From CAZAMT01 sp964486145 (GTDB lineage Bacteria > Bacteroidota > Bacteroidia > Bacteroidales > JAAAOM01), in contig CAZAMT010000008.1 of assembly GCA_964486145.1 (NCBI GenBank), positions 1 to 38,554 on the forward strand: a stretch of DNA of 38,554 bases, read 5' to 3'. Below, piece after piece: positions 26,460 to 34,482 of the stretch. The notes under the pieces were generated by a model. The model searched no databases, was not told where the DNA came from, and saw only the letters and a list, made by a program, of their open reading frames with translations. A program made the position numbers and the translations under genes. Numbering within the stretch: position 1 is the stretch's first letter; each line of letters begins with the position of its first letter.

Positions 26460-27200
26460 ATGATGCCCCTACCTGATAATAAAGTAGAAGCTGATATCGC
26501 ACGAAAAACCATGGATGATTTTGCACAGCGCACCGGCATTGATGAAAACACCGGTGATACATCGCAGCGGTATCTATGGACGGATGCCTTCGCAGTGCAA
26601 TCGTTCTTTGGTCTTTCGCATATTTATGCGTCTGATAAAAACTTCAACAGAGCCCTTAATCTCATTGAAATGGTTCATGAGCATTTAGGAAAGCATCATC
26701 CAAAAGACGAACGCACGGGTTGGATAAGCGGACTACCCGAAAAAGAGGGAGAAAAACATCCTACCATTGCAGGATTACGAATCGGTAAAAAATTGCCTGA
26801 AAGAGATCGATCAGAACCTTTTAATGATCGACTGGAATGGGAGCGTGACGGGCAGTATTTTCATTATATCACCAGATGGATCACTGCTTTATTGCAAGCG
26901 GAGCAGGAAACAGAGGACAAACAAATGTACAGTCCGGATCAACCCCCGGAATACAGATTAGCTTTTAGGGAATGTGGATTGTCTCTTGGTTTGAGAGTCC
27001 TTACCGAGCCTAAAGATAAAAGCTCTGAACTAAATCTGGATGTCACCAAAAGGTTTAACCCCCTCGCCGAAGACATTGAAATTTTCTGGGTAGATCCAGT
27101 TAACCAAAACGCCTCCACATGGACTAATCACCTTGATATCAACGAGGTTTCCCTTGCCTCCAGCCTTATTGCGAAAGTTTATCCGAATTCGTTTTATTAA
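26460..27200 (+). CDS. Uncharacterised protein, probably an internally shortened member of a larger family
   Basis: A 246-residue protein without a signal peptide. Its N-terminal half (RYLWTDAFAVQSFFGL, GWISGLPEKEGEKHPTIAGLRIGKKLPER, DRLEWERDGQYFHYITRWI) looks like the start of an alpha-helical, six-hairpin-like family that, from memory, is usually over 400 residues. Its last 50 residues (NPLAEDIEIFWVDPVNQNASTWTNHLDINEVSLASSLI) resemble that family's C-terminus. The short MYSPDQPPEYRLAFRE link suggests an in-frame loss of the middle. It starts 3 bp after the methyltransferase stop and so is in the same transcript. Function unknown; family membership is recalled, not searched. Confidence 0.7.
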   Translation: MMPLPDNKVEADIARKTMDDFAQRTGIDENTGDTSQRYLWTDAFAVQSFFGLSHIYASDKNFNRALNLIEMVHEHLGKHHPKDERTGWISGLPEKEGEKHPTIAGLRIGKKLPERDRSEPFNDRLEWERDGQYFHYITRWITALLQAEQETEDKQMYSPDQPPEYRLAFRECGLSLGLRVLTEPKDKSSELNLDVTKRFNPLAEDIEIFWVDPVNQNASTWTNHLDINEVSLASSLIAKVYPNSFY

Positions 27201-27560
27201 ATCTGCCACGGATAGGTTTACGGGACTTTTGGGTAGTCGGGTTCCCGAGAAATCGGATGTAATGGCTGGGTTTCGGCAAAATATATAAAAGTATCGTAGC
27301 TTCTTTACCAAATTTTTCAAGCACCAGTTGTCCAATATTCACCATTCCAATGCTATATATGTTGGTTGCCCTGGCATCTCCGGTACGGGTATTGTGTTCC
27401 CATACAATGGACTTAGATTCCTGGCCATGAAAGTCAAAGTAATCTTTCAAGGGTTTCCATCATGTGCTGATCACGAACATTCCGGGAAGCGCCACCTTCT
27501 CGCATCATAGCCCAGTAATCCCTTGTCCTGGATTTTAACAAGTTTACAATATGATATTAT
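27200..27560 (-). pseudogene. Erythromycin-esterase-family gene remnant, frameshifted
   Basis: On the minus strand, codons from about 27530 down to 27437 read YWAMMREGGASRNVRDQHM and METLERLL, then hit a stop. One base over, from 27450, the frame continues DYFDFHGQESKSIVWEHNT and RTGDARATNIYSIGMVNIGQLV, down to about 27300. The order RDxHMxETLxxLL - IVWEHNxHxGDARAT - GMVNIGQLV matches the C-terminal half of the erythromycin esterase / succinoglycan-biosynthesis EreA-like family. The usual catalytic-region His after WEHN is Arg here (NTRTGDARAT). The 5' half of the gene is absent and the 3' end loses similarity near 27290. It is antisense to the neighbouring genes and fills the 408-bp gap 27201-27608. 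Confidence 0.75.
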
Positions 27561-27571
27561 AATATTTTCGA

Positions 27572-27579
27572 TACTTTTG
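27572..27579 (+). promoter_or_regulatory. Predicted -7 element for the sulfatase operon
   Basis: TACTTTTG matches TAnnTTTG exactly, 29 bp before the sulfatase ATG. No good TTTG is found 19-21 bp upstream (the nearest is TTTA at 27543), so this is a half-supported promoter. Confidence 0.4.
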
Positions 27580-27608
27580 TTAAGCTCTTAACTCAAATCA
27601 ACAATGAC

Positions 27609-29027
27609 ATGAAAATATTCCTTTATTCATTACTAAGTATATTACTGCATACCGGTTGTTCATTAAACCAGCAATCTGATCAGTCCGGTAAGATAAGTGG
27701 GGAAAATAAACCTAATTTTGTAATTATTTTTTGTGATGATCTTGGATATGGAGATGTTGGATGTTTTGGAGCCTCTGACATCAGTACTCCACATATTGAT
27801 GGTATGGCAGATGAAGGTATGAAATTTACCGAATTTTATTCGGCTTCGCCGGTATGCAGTCCTTCGCGTGCTGCTCTTATGACTGGTCGCTATCCGCAAC
27901 GTATGGGTATCAACGGTGTGTTTTTCCCGGAAAGCTACACGGGCATACCCGAGGAGGAGGTAACCATTGCAGAGATGCTTAAAAAGCATGGCTACAGTAC
28001 CGGTCATATTGGTAAATGGCATTTGGGTCACAGGCATGAATTTCTTCCTTTACAGAACGGATTTGATGAATATTTTGGTATACCTTACAGCAACGACATG
28101 GAAAGTGTGGTTTACATGGAAGGAAACGAAGTTGTTGATTTTCATGTGGATCAGCGGTACACAACGAAAATTTACACCGAAAAAGCTGTCGAATATATTA
28201 ATAACAATGTGGATAAACCATTTTTTCTATACCTTGCCCATAGCATGCCACATGTTCCCATTTATGCCTCTGAAAATTTTATAGGAACATCAAACCGGGG
28301 ATTGTATGGGGATGTTATTCAGGAAATTGACTGGTCGGTTGGTGAAGTGATGAAGGCCCTTAAAGAACAAAAAGTTTTGGACAATACCCTGGTTGTTTTC
28401 ACCAGCGACAACGGGCCCTGGCTCGTGATGGAAGATCATGGCGGTTCATCCGGTATCCTGCGGGAAGGAAAGCAATTTACGTTCGAAGGCGGTCAGCGGG
28501 TACCAACACTCGCTGTGTGGCCCGAAAAGATACAACCAGGATCTGTTTACGATGATATGGGAACCTTGATGGACTGGTATCCAACCATTGCAGAAATTGT
28601 GGGCGAAAAAACAGCCGAAGATCTCATCATCGATGGGGTAAGTATTTATAACGTTTTGAAAGGTGAAGGCGCAAGGGCAGAAAAAGGATTTTTGTATTTT
28701 GATCTGGCCGAATTACAGGCCTATCGTAAAGGTAACTGGAAAGTCAAAAAATTCTTTGAAGGTTACGATGGCTCACCATGGAAAAAAGCCGTGGCTTCAC
28801 ATCCACCATTGTTGATTAACCTGAAGGATGATCCAGGAGAACAAAACAACCTGGCCGATGAATATCCGGAAAAATTCCGGGAGATGATGGATGAAATGGA
28901 AGCTCAAAAAGCAGCATTGGGAACGTTGCCTCCGTCGCTGGTTATAAAAACGGGCGCTGATAACAGCCATTACGAATATTTGCAGAAAAAACACGGAAAT
29001 AATGATTACTGGAAAATGAAAAAATAG
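27609..29027 (+). CDS. Type I sulfatase, lipoprotein
   Basis: A 472-residue formylglycine-dependent sulfatase (S1 type). The signal peptide ends LLHTGC with a lipidated Cys at 17. Metal ligands D43/D44 sit in FCDDLGYGD. The maturation motif C83-S-P-S-R87 (PVCSPSRAALMTGRYPQR) predicts Cys-to-formylglycine conversion. HIGKWHLGH, PFFLYLAHSMPHVP and VVFTSDNGPW supply further active-site residues. The C-terminal domain (KGNWKVKKF, LINLKDDPGEQNNLADEYPEKF) is standard, and length is normal. It lies 2 bp upstream of a zinc alcohol dehydrogenase and is likely cotranscribed with it. The lipobox suggests periplasmic or surface action on a sulfated sugar; the sugar is unknown. No maturase gene is in the window. 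Confidence 0.93.
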   Translation: MKIFLYSLLSILLHTGCSLNQQSDQSGKISGENKPNFVIIFCDDLGYGDVGCFGASDISTPHIDGMADEGMKFTEFYSASPVCSPSRAALMTGRYPQRMGINGVFFPESYTGIPEEEVTIAEMLKKHGYSTGHIGKWHLGHRHEFLPLQNGFDEYFGIPYSNDMESVVYMEGNEVVDFHVDQRYTTKIYTEKAVEYINNNVDKPFFLYLAHSMPHVPIYASENFIGTSNRGLYGDVIQEIDWSVGEVMKALKEQKVLDNTLVVFTSDNGPWLVMEDHGGSSGILREGKQFTFEGGQRVPTLAVWPEKIQPGSVYDDMGTLMDWYPTIAEIVGEKTAEDLIIDGVSIYNVLKGEGARAEKGFLYFDLAELQAYRKGNWKVKKFFEGYDGSPWKKAVASHPPLLINLKDDPGEQNNLADEYPEKFREMMDEMEAQKAALGTLPPSLVIKTGADNSHYEYLQKKHGNNDYWKMKK

Positions 29028-29029
29028 TT

Positions 29030-30073
29030 ATGAAAGCAGCCGTATTGGAAAAATACCATCAGTTTACGTGGAAGGAAATGAATGATCCGGTTATAAAACC
29101 GGGTGAGGCCTTAGTGAAAATAAAGCATGCCAGTATTTGCGGAACGGATCAACATATTTTTACCGGAGAATTTCATCCCAGAACAAAAACCCCTTTTGTA
29201 CCGGGTCATGAATTTGCAGGTATTGTTGAAAAAACAAATGAAATAAAGGGCTTCCAGCATGGAGATTTGGTTGCAGTCGATCCCATCATTTGGTGCGGTG
29301 AATGTGAAGCATGTATAATAGGCCATTATCCTGCTTGCACCAATCTAAAATTACTGGGTGTAGATATGGATGGTGGGTTTGCTGAATATGTTTCGGTACC
29401 CGGGCACATGTTATTTAAACTTAATCCCAATGTCGACCCAAGGCATGCGGCTCTTGTCGAAGTACTTTCCATTGGTTTCCATGCCTGCAACCGGGCCGGG
29501 GTGCAACAGAATGATTCCCTGACTATTTGGGGAGCAGGTAAGGTAGGCCAGTGCATTTTACAAGCTGCCCGGACCAAAACAGACGGACCGGTGTTTATGG
29601 TAGATATCCTTCAGAGCAGGTTGGAGCGTGCAAAGAAAGCGTATCCGGATATTGAAATAATAAATGCGCTGGAAGTGGATCCGGTAGATGTTATTAAATC
29701 GAAAACCAATGGTAAAGGAGTGGATTTTGCATTCGAAGCGGTTGGTCATGCACAACCGGTTGATGACAGATATCATCCTGTGAGGTCGTGTATTCAGTCC
29801 ATACGTGGAGCTGGAACTGTATGTGTTCTTGGATTGGCTGATGATCCCGCTCCGTTGGTTATGAAAGAACTGATTTGGAAAGAAGCGAAAATAGTGGCTT
29901 CGCGTGTAAGTCATGGTGAATTCTCCGAATGCATTGAACAACTCGAAAATGGAAAGTTGAAACCGGATGTTTTAATAACCAGTGAAATGCACGCTTCTAA
30001 GGCACAACACGCATTTGAATTACTTGATGCAGAGCCGGAAAATCAATTAAAAATAATTCTGAATCTTGAGTAA
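29030..30073 (+). CDS. Zinc-dependent medium-chain alcohol/polyol dehydrogenase
   Basis: A 347-residue MDR-superfamily dehydrogenase. Catalytic zinc ligands are C37 (ICGTDQHIF) and H60/E61 (PGHEFAG). Structural zinc cysteines are C89, C92, C95 and C103 (CGECEACIIGHYPAC). The Rossmann motif GAGKVGQ and the NAD-site aspartate in VDILQSRLERAKK are visible, suggesting NAD over NADP. It resembles L-threonine, sorbitol and sugar dehydrogenases of the TdH/GutB type. It starts 2 bp after the sulfatase stop, so it may oxidise the sugar or alcohol released after desulfation; that link is inference. Confidence 0.9.
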   Translation: MKAAVLEKYHQFTWKEMNDPVIKPGEALVKIKHASICGTDQHIFTGEFHPRTKTPFVPGHEFAGIVEKTNEIKGFQHGDLVAVDPIIWCGECEACIIGHYPACTNLKLLGVDMDGGFAEYVSVPGHMLFKLNPNVDPRHAALVEVLSIGFHACNRAGVQQNDSLTIWGAGKVGQCILQAARTKTDGPVFMVDILQSRLERAKKAYPDIEIINALEVDPVDVIKSKTNGKGVDFAFEAVGHAQPVDDRYHPVRSCIQSIRGAGTVCVLGLADDPAPLVMKELIWKEAKIVASRVSHGEFSECIEQLENGKLKPDVLITSEMHASKAQHAFELLDAEPENQLKIILNLE

Positions 30074-30128
30074 AGAAATTTTCAGGTTCATTGCTTATTG
30101 GAGTTTGTAAATTGACAACATATGAATA

Positions 30129-30890
30129 GTGAGAGTAACCATTTTAGGGACAGGAACATCACAGGGTGTGCCGGTGATAGCATGCAACTGCAGTGTTTGC
30201 CGTTCCAACCATGAAAAGGATAAACGATTACGCTCATCGGTTTTAATCGAAGACGATGAGACATCATTGGTGATTGATACAGGGCCGGATTTTCGGCAAC
30301 AAATGCTTCAGGCGAATGTAGAAAAGCTGGATGCAGTGGTTTTTACCCACGGTCACCGCGATCATATTGCCGGCCTTGATGATGTGCGTGCATTTAATTT
30401 TGTTCAACAAAAACCAATGGATATTTATGCTGAAAACAGGGTTTTTGAAACCCTAAAACTGGAATATGATTATGTATTTGCAGAGCATAAATACCCGGGA
30501 ATACCACAGGTTAATGTTCATTCCATTGAAAATGAAATATTTACGGTTGGTTCCTTTGAAATAATACCCATACGCGCCTATCATTATAAACTTCCGGTAC
30601 TTGGTTTTCGCATCAACGATTTTGCCTACCTTACGGATGCAAATCGCATCGAACAGGAAGAACAGCAGAAGTTGATTGGCCTGAAATATTTTATTGTAAC
30701 AGCGTTGAGAAAAAAACAACATATTTCTCATTTTAACCTGGAAGAAGCACTAAATCTGGTCGAACAGGTACAACCTGAACACACCTATTTCACACATATC
30801 AGTCATCAGATGGGCAGGCACCGGGATGTCAGCCGTAAGCTGCCTTCCCATGTTTACCTCGCATACGATGGACTTACGTTGGAGTGGTAA
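30129..30890 (+). CDS. PhnP-like MBL-fold metallo-hydrolase
   Basis: A 253-residue metallo-beta-lactamase-fold protein with the metal motif H74-x-H76-x-D78-H79 (FTHGHRDHIAG) and later AYLTDANRI, SHFNLEEAL and YFTHISHQMGRH. An early C19-N-C21-x2-C24 motif (ACNCSVC) is the extra structural metal site seen in PhnP-type phosphodiesterases. The start codon is GTG at 30129; an ATG at 30122 is out of frame. No phosphonate genes are nearby, so a cyclic phosphodiester or other small phosphodiester substrate is only a family-based guess. It converges with the TMTC-like gene, 16 bp apart. Confidence 0.87.
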   Translation: MRVTILGTGTSQGVPVIACNCSVCRSNHEKDKRLRSSVLIEDDETSLVIDTGPDFRQQMLQANVEKLDAVVFTHGHRDHIAGLDDVRAFNFVQQKPMDIYAENRVFETLKLEYDYVFAEHKYPGIPQVNVHSIENEIFTVGSFEIIPIRAYHYKLPVLGFRINDFAYLTDANRIEQEEQQKLIGLKYFIVTALRKKQHISHFNLEEALNLVEQVQPEHTYFTHISHQMGRHRDVSRKLPSHVYLAYDGLTLEW

Positions 30891-30906
30891 AAAGAATGGT
30901 GCCTTC

Positions 30907-32868
30907 TCATGGTTCCATCTGTTGTGCTTTACTGAAATAATCCCGGGCCTGTTTTAAATTACCTATGTGCTGATGAGACACACCCAGGTTAATATAAATC
31001 TGCCGATCCATGGAATCCCTGGCAAGAGCCTTCTCAAACCACACAATAGCTTTTTCCGGTTCACCGTTTATACCATATGTAACCCCCAGATCTTTGAGTG
31101 CCTCTGATGTTGGTTTTATTTCCACAGCTTTTTTAAGGTAGTATCTGGCGCTGTCCAGCATTTGCAATCCTTTGCCATAATTACTTCCCAGCAAATAATT
31201 TACCTCATAGTCTGAAGCCATATAACGATGCAATAACCGGAGCAGATCTACTTTTTTCTGTGGCTGCTCCATCTGCGACACCATTGCTTTCATGTTGCTG
31301 AGTGCTTCGTTGTGCTGGGGTGATTTTTTTAAAATTGCAGCATACTGCGGCCAAACACTGTCAAAATTATGGTGCAGCTCCCAGTTTACATTTCCAAGTA
31401 ATAAGCGGGCATCCGTGAAGGAAGGATAAATACGTATGGCCTTTTGCAGGTATGTTTTGGAATTCAGCAGCAATTCATTTCTTAATTCTTTATTTTCGGT
31501 TTTCATGGCTCTTTCGTAAATTGCTCCGCCAGCGGTGGTATTAGCTTTAGCGCTGTTCGATGATGTTAATACATCCGTTGTGAATAAAGTATAATCATCT
31601 TTCCAGGCTTTATTACGGTCAATTGTTTTAAGACCATACATGGTCATTATTCCCAAAGCAAGTAATATTGTAAATAGATGCATTTTCCATTTTTGAAATA
31701 AATATTTTGTCATCATAAAGGCCAGGAAAAGACAAAAACCAACAGAAGAGAAAAATAAGAAACGTTCACTCATAAAAACTCCTACCGGAAAAAATATGTT
31801 GGATACAGGAATTAAAGGAATAAGATACCATAAAATGGAATACGAAATGATATTCTTTTTTCTGAATCTAACCACTACAATAATTATCAAAGCCAGGTAA
31901 ACTACAAAAGAAATCAGAGGGATGATTGATTTCCAGCTTGTTAGTGTAATGTGGTATGGGTAATAGTCGTAGGTTAGGGGATGCGGAAAAATCAATAACC
32001 GGATGTAAAATCCAAGTGTGAGCAGAATGGTTCCTGCTTTTTCACCAGGTTGTGCTTCGATAAACGGATTATTCATTAATTCGCCGGATGAAACGATTGG
32101 TTGATCAAGAATGTTACTGCGAATAAATACATATAGAGCGAGTACAACAGCCAATGGAACGATTTGTGCACCTATCTGCCGTTTGCCTGTCCCGGTAAAC
32201 AAATAAATGGATAGAGGAATGATGATAATAAATACTGCTGCATTCTCTTTGGATAAAAGGGCGAAAAAAAACAGTATGGCTGCACCTATGATGTTGGCAT
32301 ACCGTTGCTTTCTAATTGCGTTCATACACAAGAGCATAGATCCTAAACCAAATGTCAGCGCGAGTATTTCATCCCTTCCTTTCAAGTTGGCAACTACTTC
32401 GGTGTGCAAAGGATGCGCAATGAAAAACAGGGACGAAAGCAAGGCAAGTAAAACAGCGGTCTCCTTTTTACCAAACCGGGCAGTACCAATTTTCAGCATG
32501 AATCCAAACAACAGGATTCCAAGCACCGAATACAGGAGTACATTCACCAGATGACCAACAAAAGGATTTAATCCGAACAACTCGTATTCCAGGGAAAAAG
32601 TGATGACAGATAGGGGTCTGTATCTACCCCCGGTGACCAGATTTTTCTCTTCGCCGAAAAAACCTGTAAATGAATCATTCTGTAAAATATCCGGTATTCC
32701 TTTTACACCTTGTTTGGTAAATTCATTTTTGGTGATGACGATAGCATCATCCAGGGCATAATCATGGGTTAGAGTATTTCCATAGAGAATAAAACATGTA
32801 GCCAATATGACTATCCAATAAAAATACCTTGGATAATTTAACAATTTGGTTGTTGTATGTTCATTCAT
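30907..32868 (-). CDS. TMTC-like multi-spanning membrane protein with C-terminal TPRs
   Basis: A polytopic inner-membrane protein (653 residues from 32868). About ten hydrophobic helices fill the first 420 residues. An early acidic loop, YALDDAIVITKN, has the DD pair typical of GT-C glycosyltransferases, and PLHTEVVANLKGRDEILAL and LLSKENAAVF are typical of TMTC / DUF1736 proteins. The last 230 residues hold tetratricopeptide repeats (EALKDLGVTYGINGEPEKAI, QIYINLGVSHQHIGNLKQAR). This suggests protein O-mannosylation or a related sugar transfer. An ATG at 32919 is possible, but 32868 (MNEHTTTKLL) overlaps the MFS stop by only 8 bp and suits translational coupling. Function is from family resemblance. 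Confidence 0.86.
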   Translation of the reverse strand: MNEHTTTKLLNYPRYFYWIVILATCFILYGNTLTHDYALDDAIVITKNEFTKQGVKGIPDILQNDSFTGFFGEEKNLVTGGRYRPLSVITFSLEYELFGLNPFVGHLVNVLLYSVLGILLFGFMLKIGTARFGKKETAVLLALLSSLFFIAHPLHTEVVANLKGRDEILALTFGLGSMLLCMNAIRKQRYANIIGAAILFFFALLSKENAAVFIIIIPLSIYLFTGTGKRQIGAQIVPLAVVLALYVFIRSNILDQPIVSSGELMNNPFIEAQPGEKAGTILLTLGFYIRLLIFPHPLTYDYYPYHITLTSWKSIIPLISFVVYLALIIIVVVRFRKKNIISYSILWYLIPLIPVSNIFFPVGVFMSERFLFFSSVGFCLFLAFMMTKYLFQKWKMHLFTILLALGIMTMYGLKTIDRNKAWKDDYTLFTTDVLTSSNSAKANTTAGGAIYERAMKTENKELRNELLLNSKTYLQKAIRIYPSFTDARLLLGNVNWELHHNFDSVWPQYAAILKKSPQHNEALSNMKAMVSQMEQPQKKVDLLRLLHRYMASDYEVNYLLGSNYGKGLQMLDSARYYLKKAVEIKPTSEALKDLGVTYGINGEPEKAIVWFEKALARDSMDRQIYINLGVSHQHIGNLKQARDYFSKAQQMEP

Positions 32869-34054
32869 TCTGAACCTGTTTTTGTTTAGCAATGAAATGT
32901 AAACCTGTTGCAATTCCAAATATCAGAATAAAAATACCAGAAATCAATAATGCCGACTGAATGCCATACACATCGCTTACCTTACCCATGGCCGGACCCA
33001 CAATGGCAAAAGTAACCCTGATGAGCAGGCTGCGGATGGATAACACAGTTGCCCTGATGTCTGAGGGGGTAATTTTATTGATGTAATCCTTTAAAACCGG
33101 GGTTGCAATCCCACGTGCCAGATAAAAAATGAATAATATAAAAAGTCCAAAGATCGTCAGGGTGGTGCTTAGCAGGAGATAACCGGCCGGAATAAAAAAT
33201 ATGATTACAAAAATGGTTTTTCTCATACCTAACAGCTTTTCTATTTTATGGGCATAAATGGAAGTAATGCCGGGTGCCATGTTCAATGCAAACCATATAA
33301 TTCCCATAACCGAAAGAGATAGCCCCAGGTTGGTATAATAAATTTGTGTAAACCATGCCATGGACAGCGTTGAAAGACCGATGACAGATGATAACAGAAT
33401 ATTTGCACGTAGCTGCTGATTTTTGATTAGTGCATACCGCATGATCTGAATCAGCCTGGAAAACTGAAATTTTTTAATCACCTGATGACTGGATGGATTC
33501 ATTAGCGTTAGCGCCACAATCAGTCCAATAAAAGAAATAGCTGTTTGTCCAACATATGTCGACCGCATGGATAAATAATTTGCAATGATTCCACCCAAAA
33601 TGGCCGCTCCTGCTTCGGAGAAATTACCATAGGCAGTTAATCTTCCTTCATACTTCAGGTACTGTTTTTCTTTTTTAACATCCAAAAGTGAATCGTAAAG
33701 CAGGGCCGAATCAGCACCTGAAATCATAGCATGTCCTATTCCCAGGAAAATTTCTGCAATGAGAAAACCAACAAATCCTTCTCCGGTAGCATAGGAAGCG
33801 AAACCTGCTGTACCAAAAATCATCCCGGCTACAAGGGCATTTTTCCGCCCCCATACATCGGCAATATAGCCGCTCGGTATTTCCAGTATTGCAATGATAA
33901 AGCTGTAAATACCATGCAAAAGGAACAACTCGTAATCACCAAGATCATTGGCTTCATAAAACGCTTTGATGATAGGCATGTAAAGCATGAGCCATTTACT
34001 GATTTTAATGATAACCAGTTTTGGAATATTTTTCTCAACTTTCGCCACATTCAT
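32861..34054 (-). CDS. MFS transporter
   Basis: A 397-residue inner-membrane protein with about 12 hydrophobic helices. The loop 2-3 motif PSGYIADVWGRKNALVAGM and the helix-5-type segment GYLLLSTTLTIFGLF fit the drug/sugar efflux type of the major facilitator superfamily. YLKYEGRLTAYGNFSEAGAAILGG is similar to transporters of this group in Bacteroidetes and Firmicutes. It is the first gene of a two-gene unit and overlaps the TMTC-like gene by 8 bp. Substrate cannot be assigned. Confidence 0.88.
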   Translation of the reverse strand: MNVAKVEKNIPKLVIIKISKWLMLYMPIIKAFYEANDLGDYELFLLHGIYSFIIAILEIPSGYIADVWGRKNALVAGMIFGTAGFASYATGEGFVGFLIAEIFLGIGHAMISGADSALLYDSLLDVKKEKQYLKYEGRLTAYGNFSEAGAAILGGIIANYLSMRSTYVGQTAISFIGLIVALTLMNPSSHQVIKKFQFSRLIQIMRYALIKNQQLRANILLSSVIGLSTLSMAWFTQIYYTNLGLSLSVMGIIWFALNMAPGITSIYAHKIEKLLGMRKTIFVIIFFIPAGYLLLSTTLTIFGLFILFIFYLARGIATPVLKDYINKITPSDIRATVLSIRSLLIRVTFAIVGPAMGKVSDVYGIQSALLISGIFILIFGIATGLHFIAKQKQVQNE

Positions 34055-34482
34055 TTTTTAAAGCGCAAAGATATTTTTTGCCCGATAATCGTTGCTGAAA
34101 AACTGCAATAATTTCAAACATGAATCAAATTTTTATCGAATTGCCGGAAAGCTTTCCGAACCGGCCGCAAGTAAATTTCGAAAGACAGGAACTTTGTATT
34201 TGATACGTTGTAACTTCCGGGTAAGCCATACGTTAAAAACAACGATAAAAAAGTGCATAAATAGCCTGTAACAGTGTTTTATACATTAATTAAACAGCAA
34301 TCAATAAGTTATGTGTTTGATTAATAGGTATATAAAAATAGGTGAAGGTGAAATTCTCAACAGTATTGTTCAATGTAAAAATGTTTTTCGCAAGACAAAT
34401 GGGAGTTTCAATGTTTCAGGTTTGTTTTAAGTTTCATATTTAACCGATATACAGACGTTTAATCTAATTTTATTCGAATCCA
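34055..34482. other. Divergent intergenic region between MFS and receptor genes
   Basis: This 428-bp region has no ORF. It contains the -7 element above and a 14-bp perfect palindrome CGGAAAGCTTTCCG (34145-34158), which could be a protein-binding site. No clear promoter was found for the receptor gene; TTTG at 34421-34424 has no TAnnTTTG partner. Confidence 0.5.
34066..34073 (-). promoter_or_regulatory. Predicted -7 element for the MFS-TMTC unit
   Basis: On the minus strand TATCTTTG matches TAnnTTTG, 11 bp before the ATG at 34054, giving an almost leaderless mRNA. Upstream only TTTC (34097-34100) is near the expected -33 position. Confidence 0.4.

Noticed and set aside
27328..27510. Plus-strand 60-codon frame in the 27201-27608 gap
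   Set aside because: It is the antisense of the erythromycin-esterase remnant and has no features of a real gene.
30122..30214. ATG at 30122 as start of the PhnP-like gene
   Set aside because: It is out of frame and ends after about 30 codons; the GTG at 30129 opens the conserved MBL frame.
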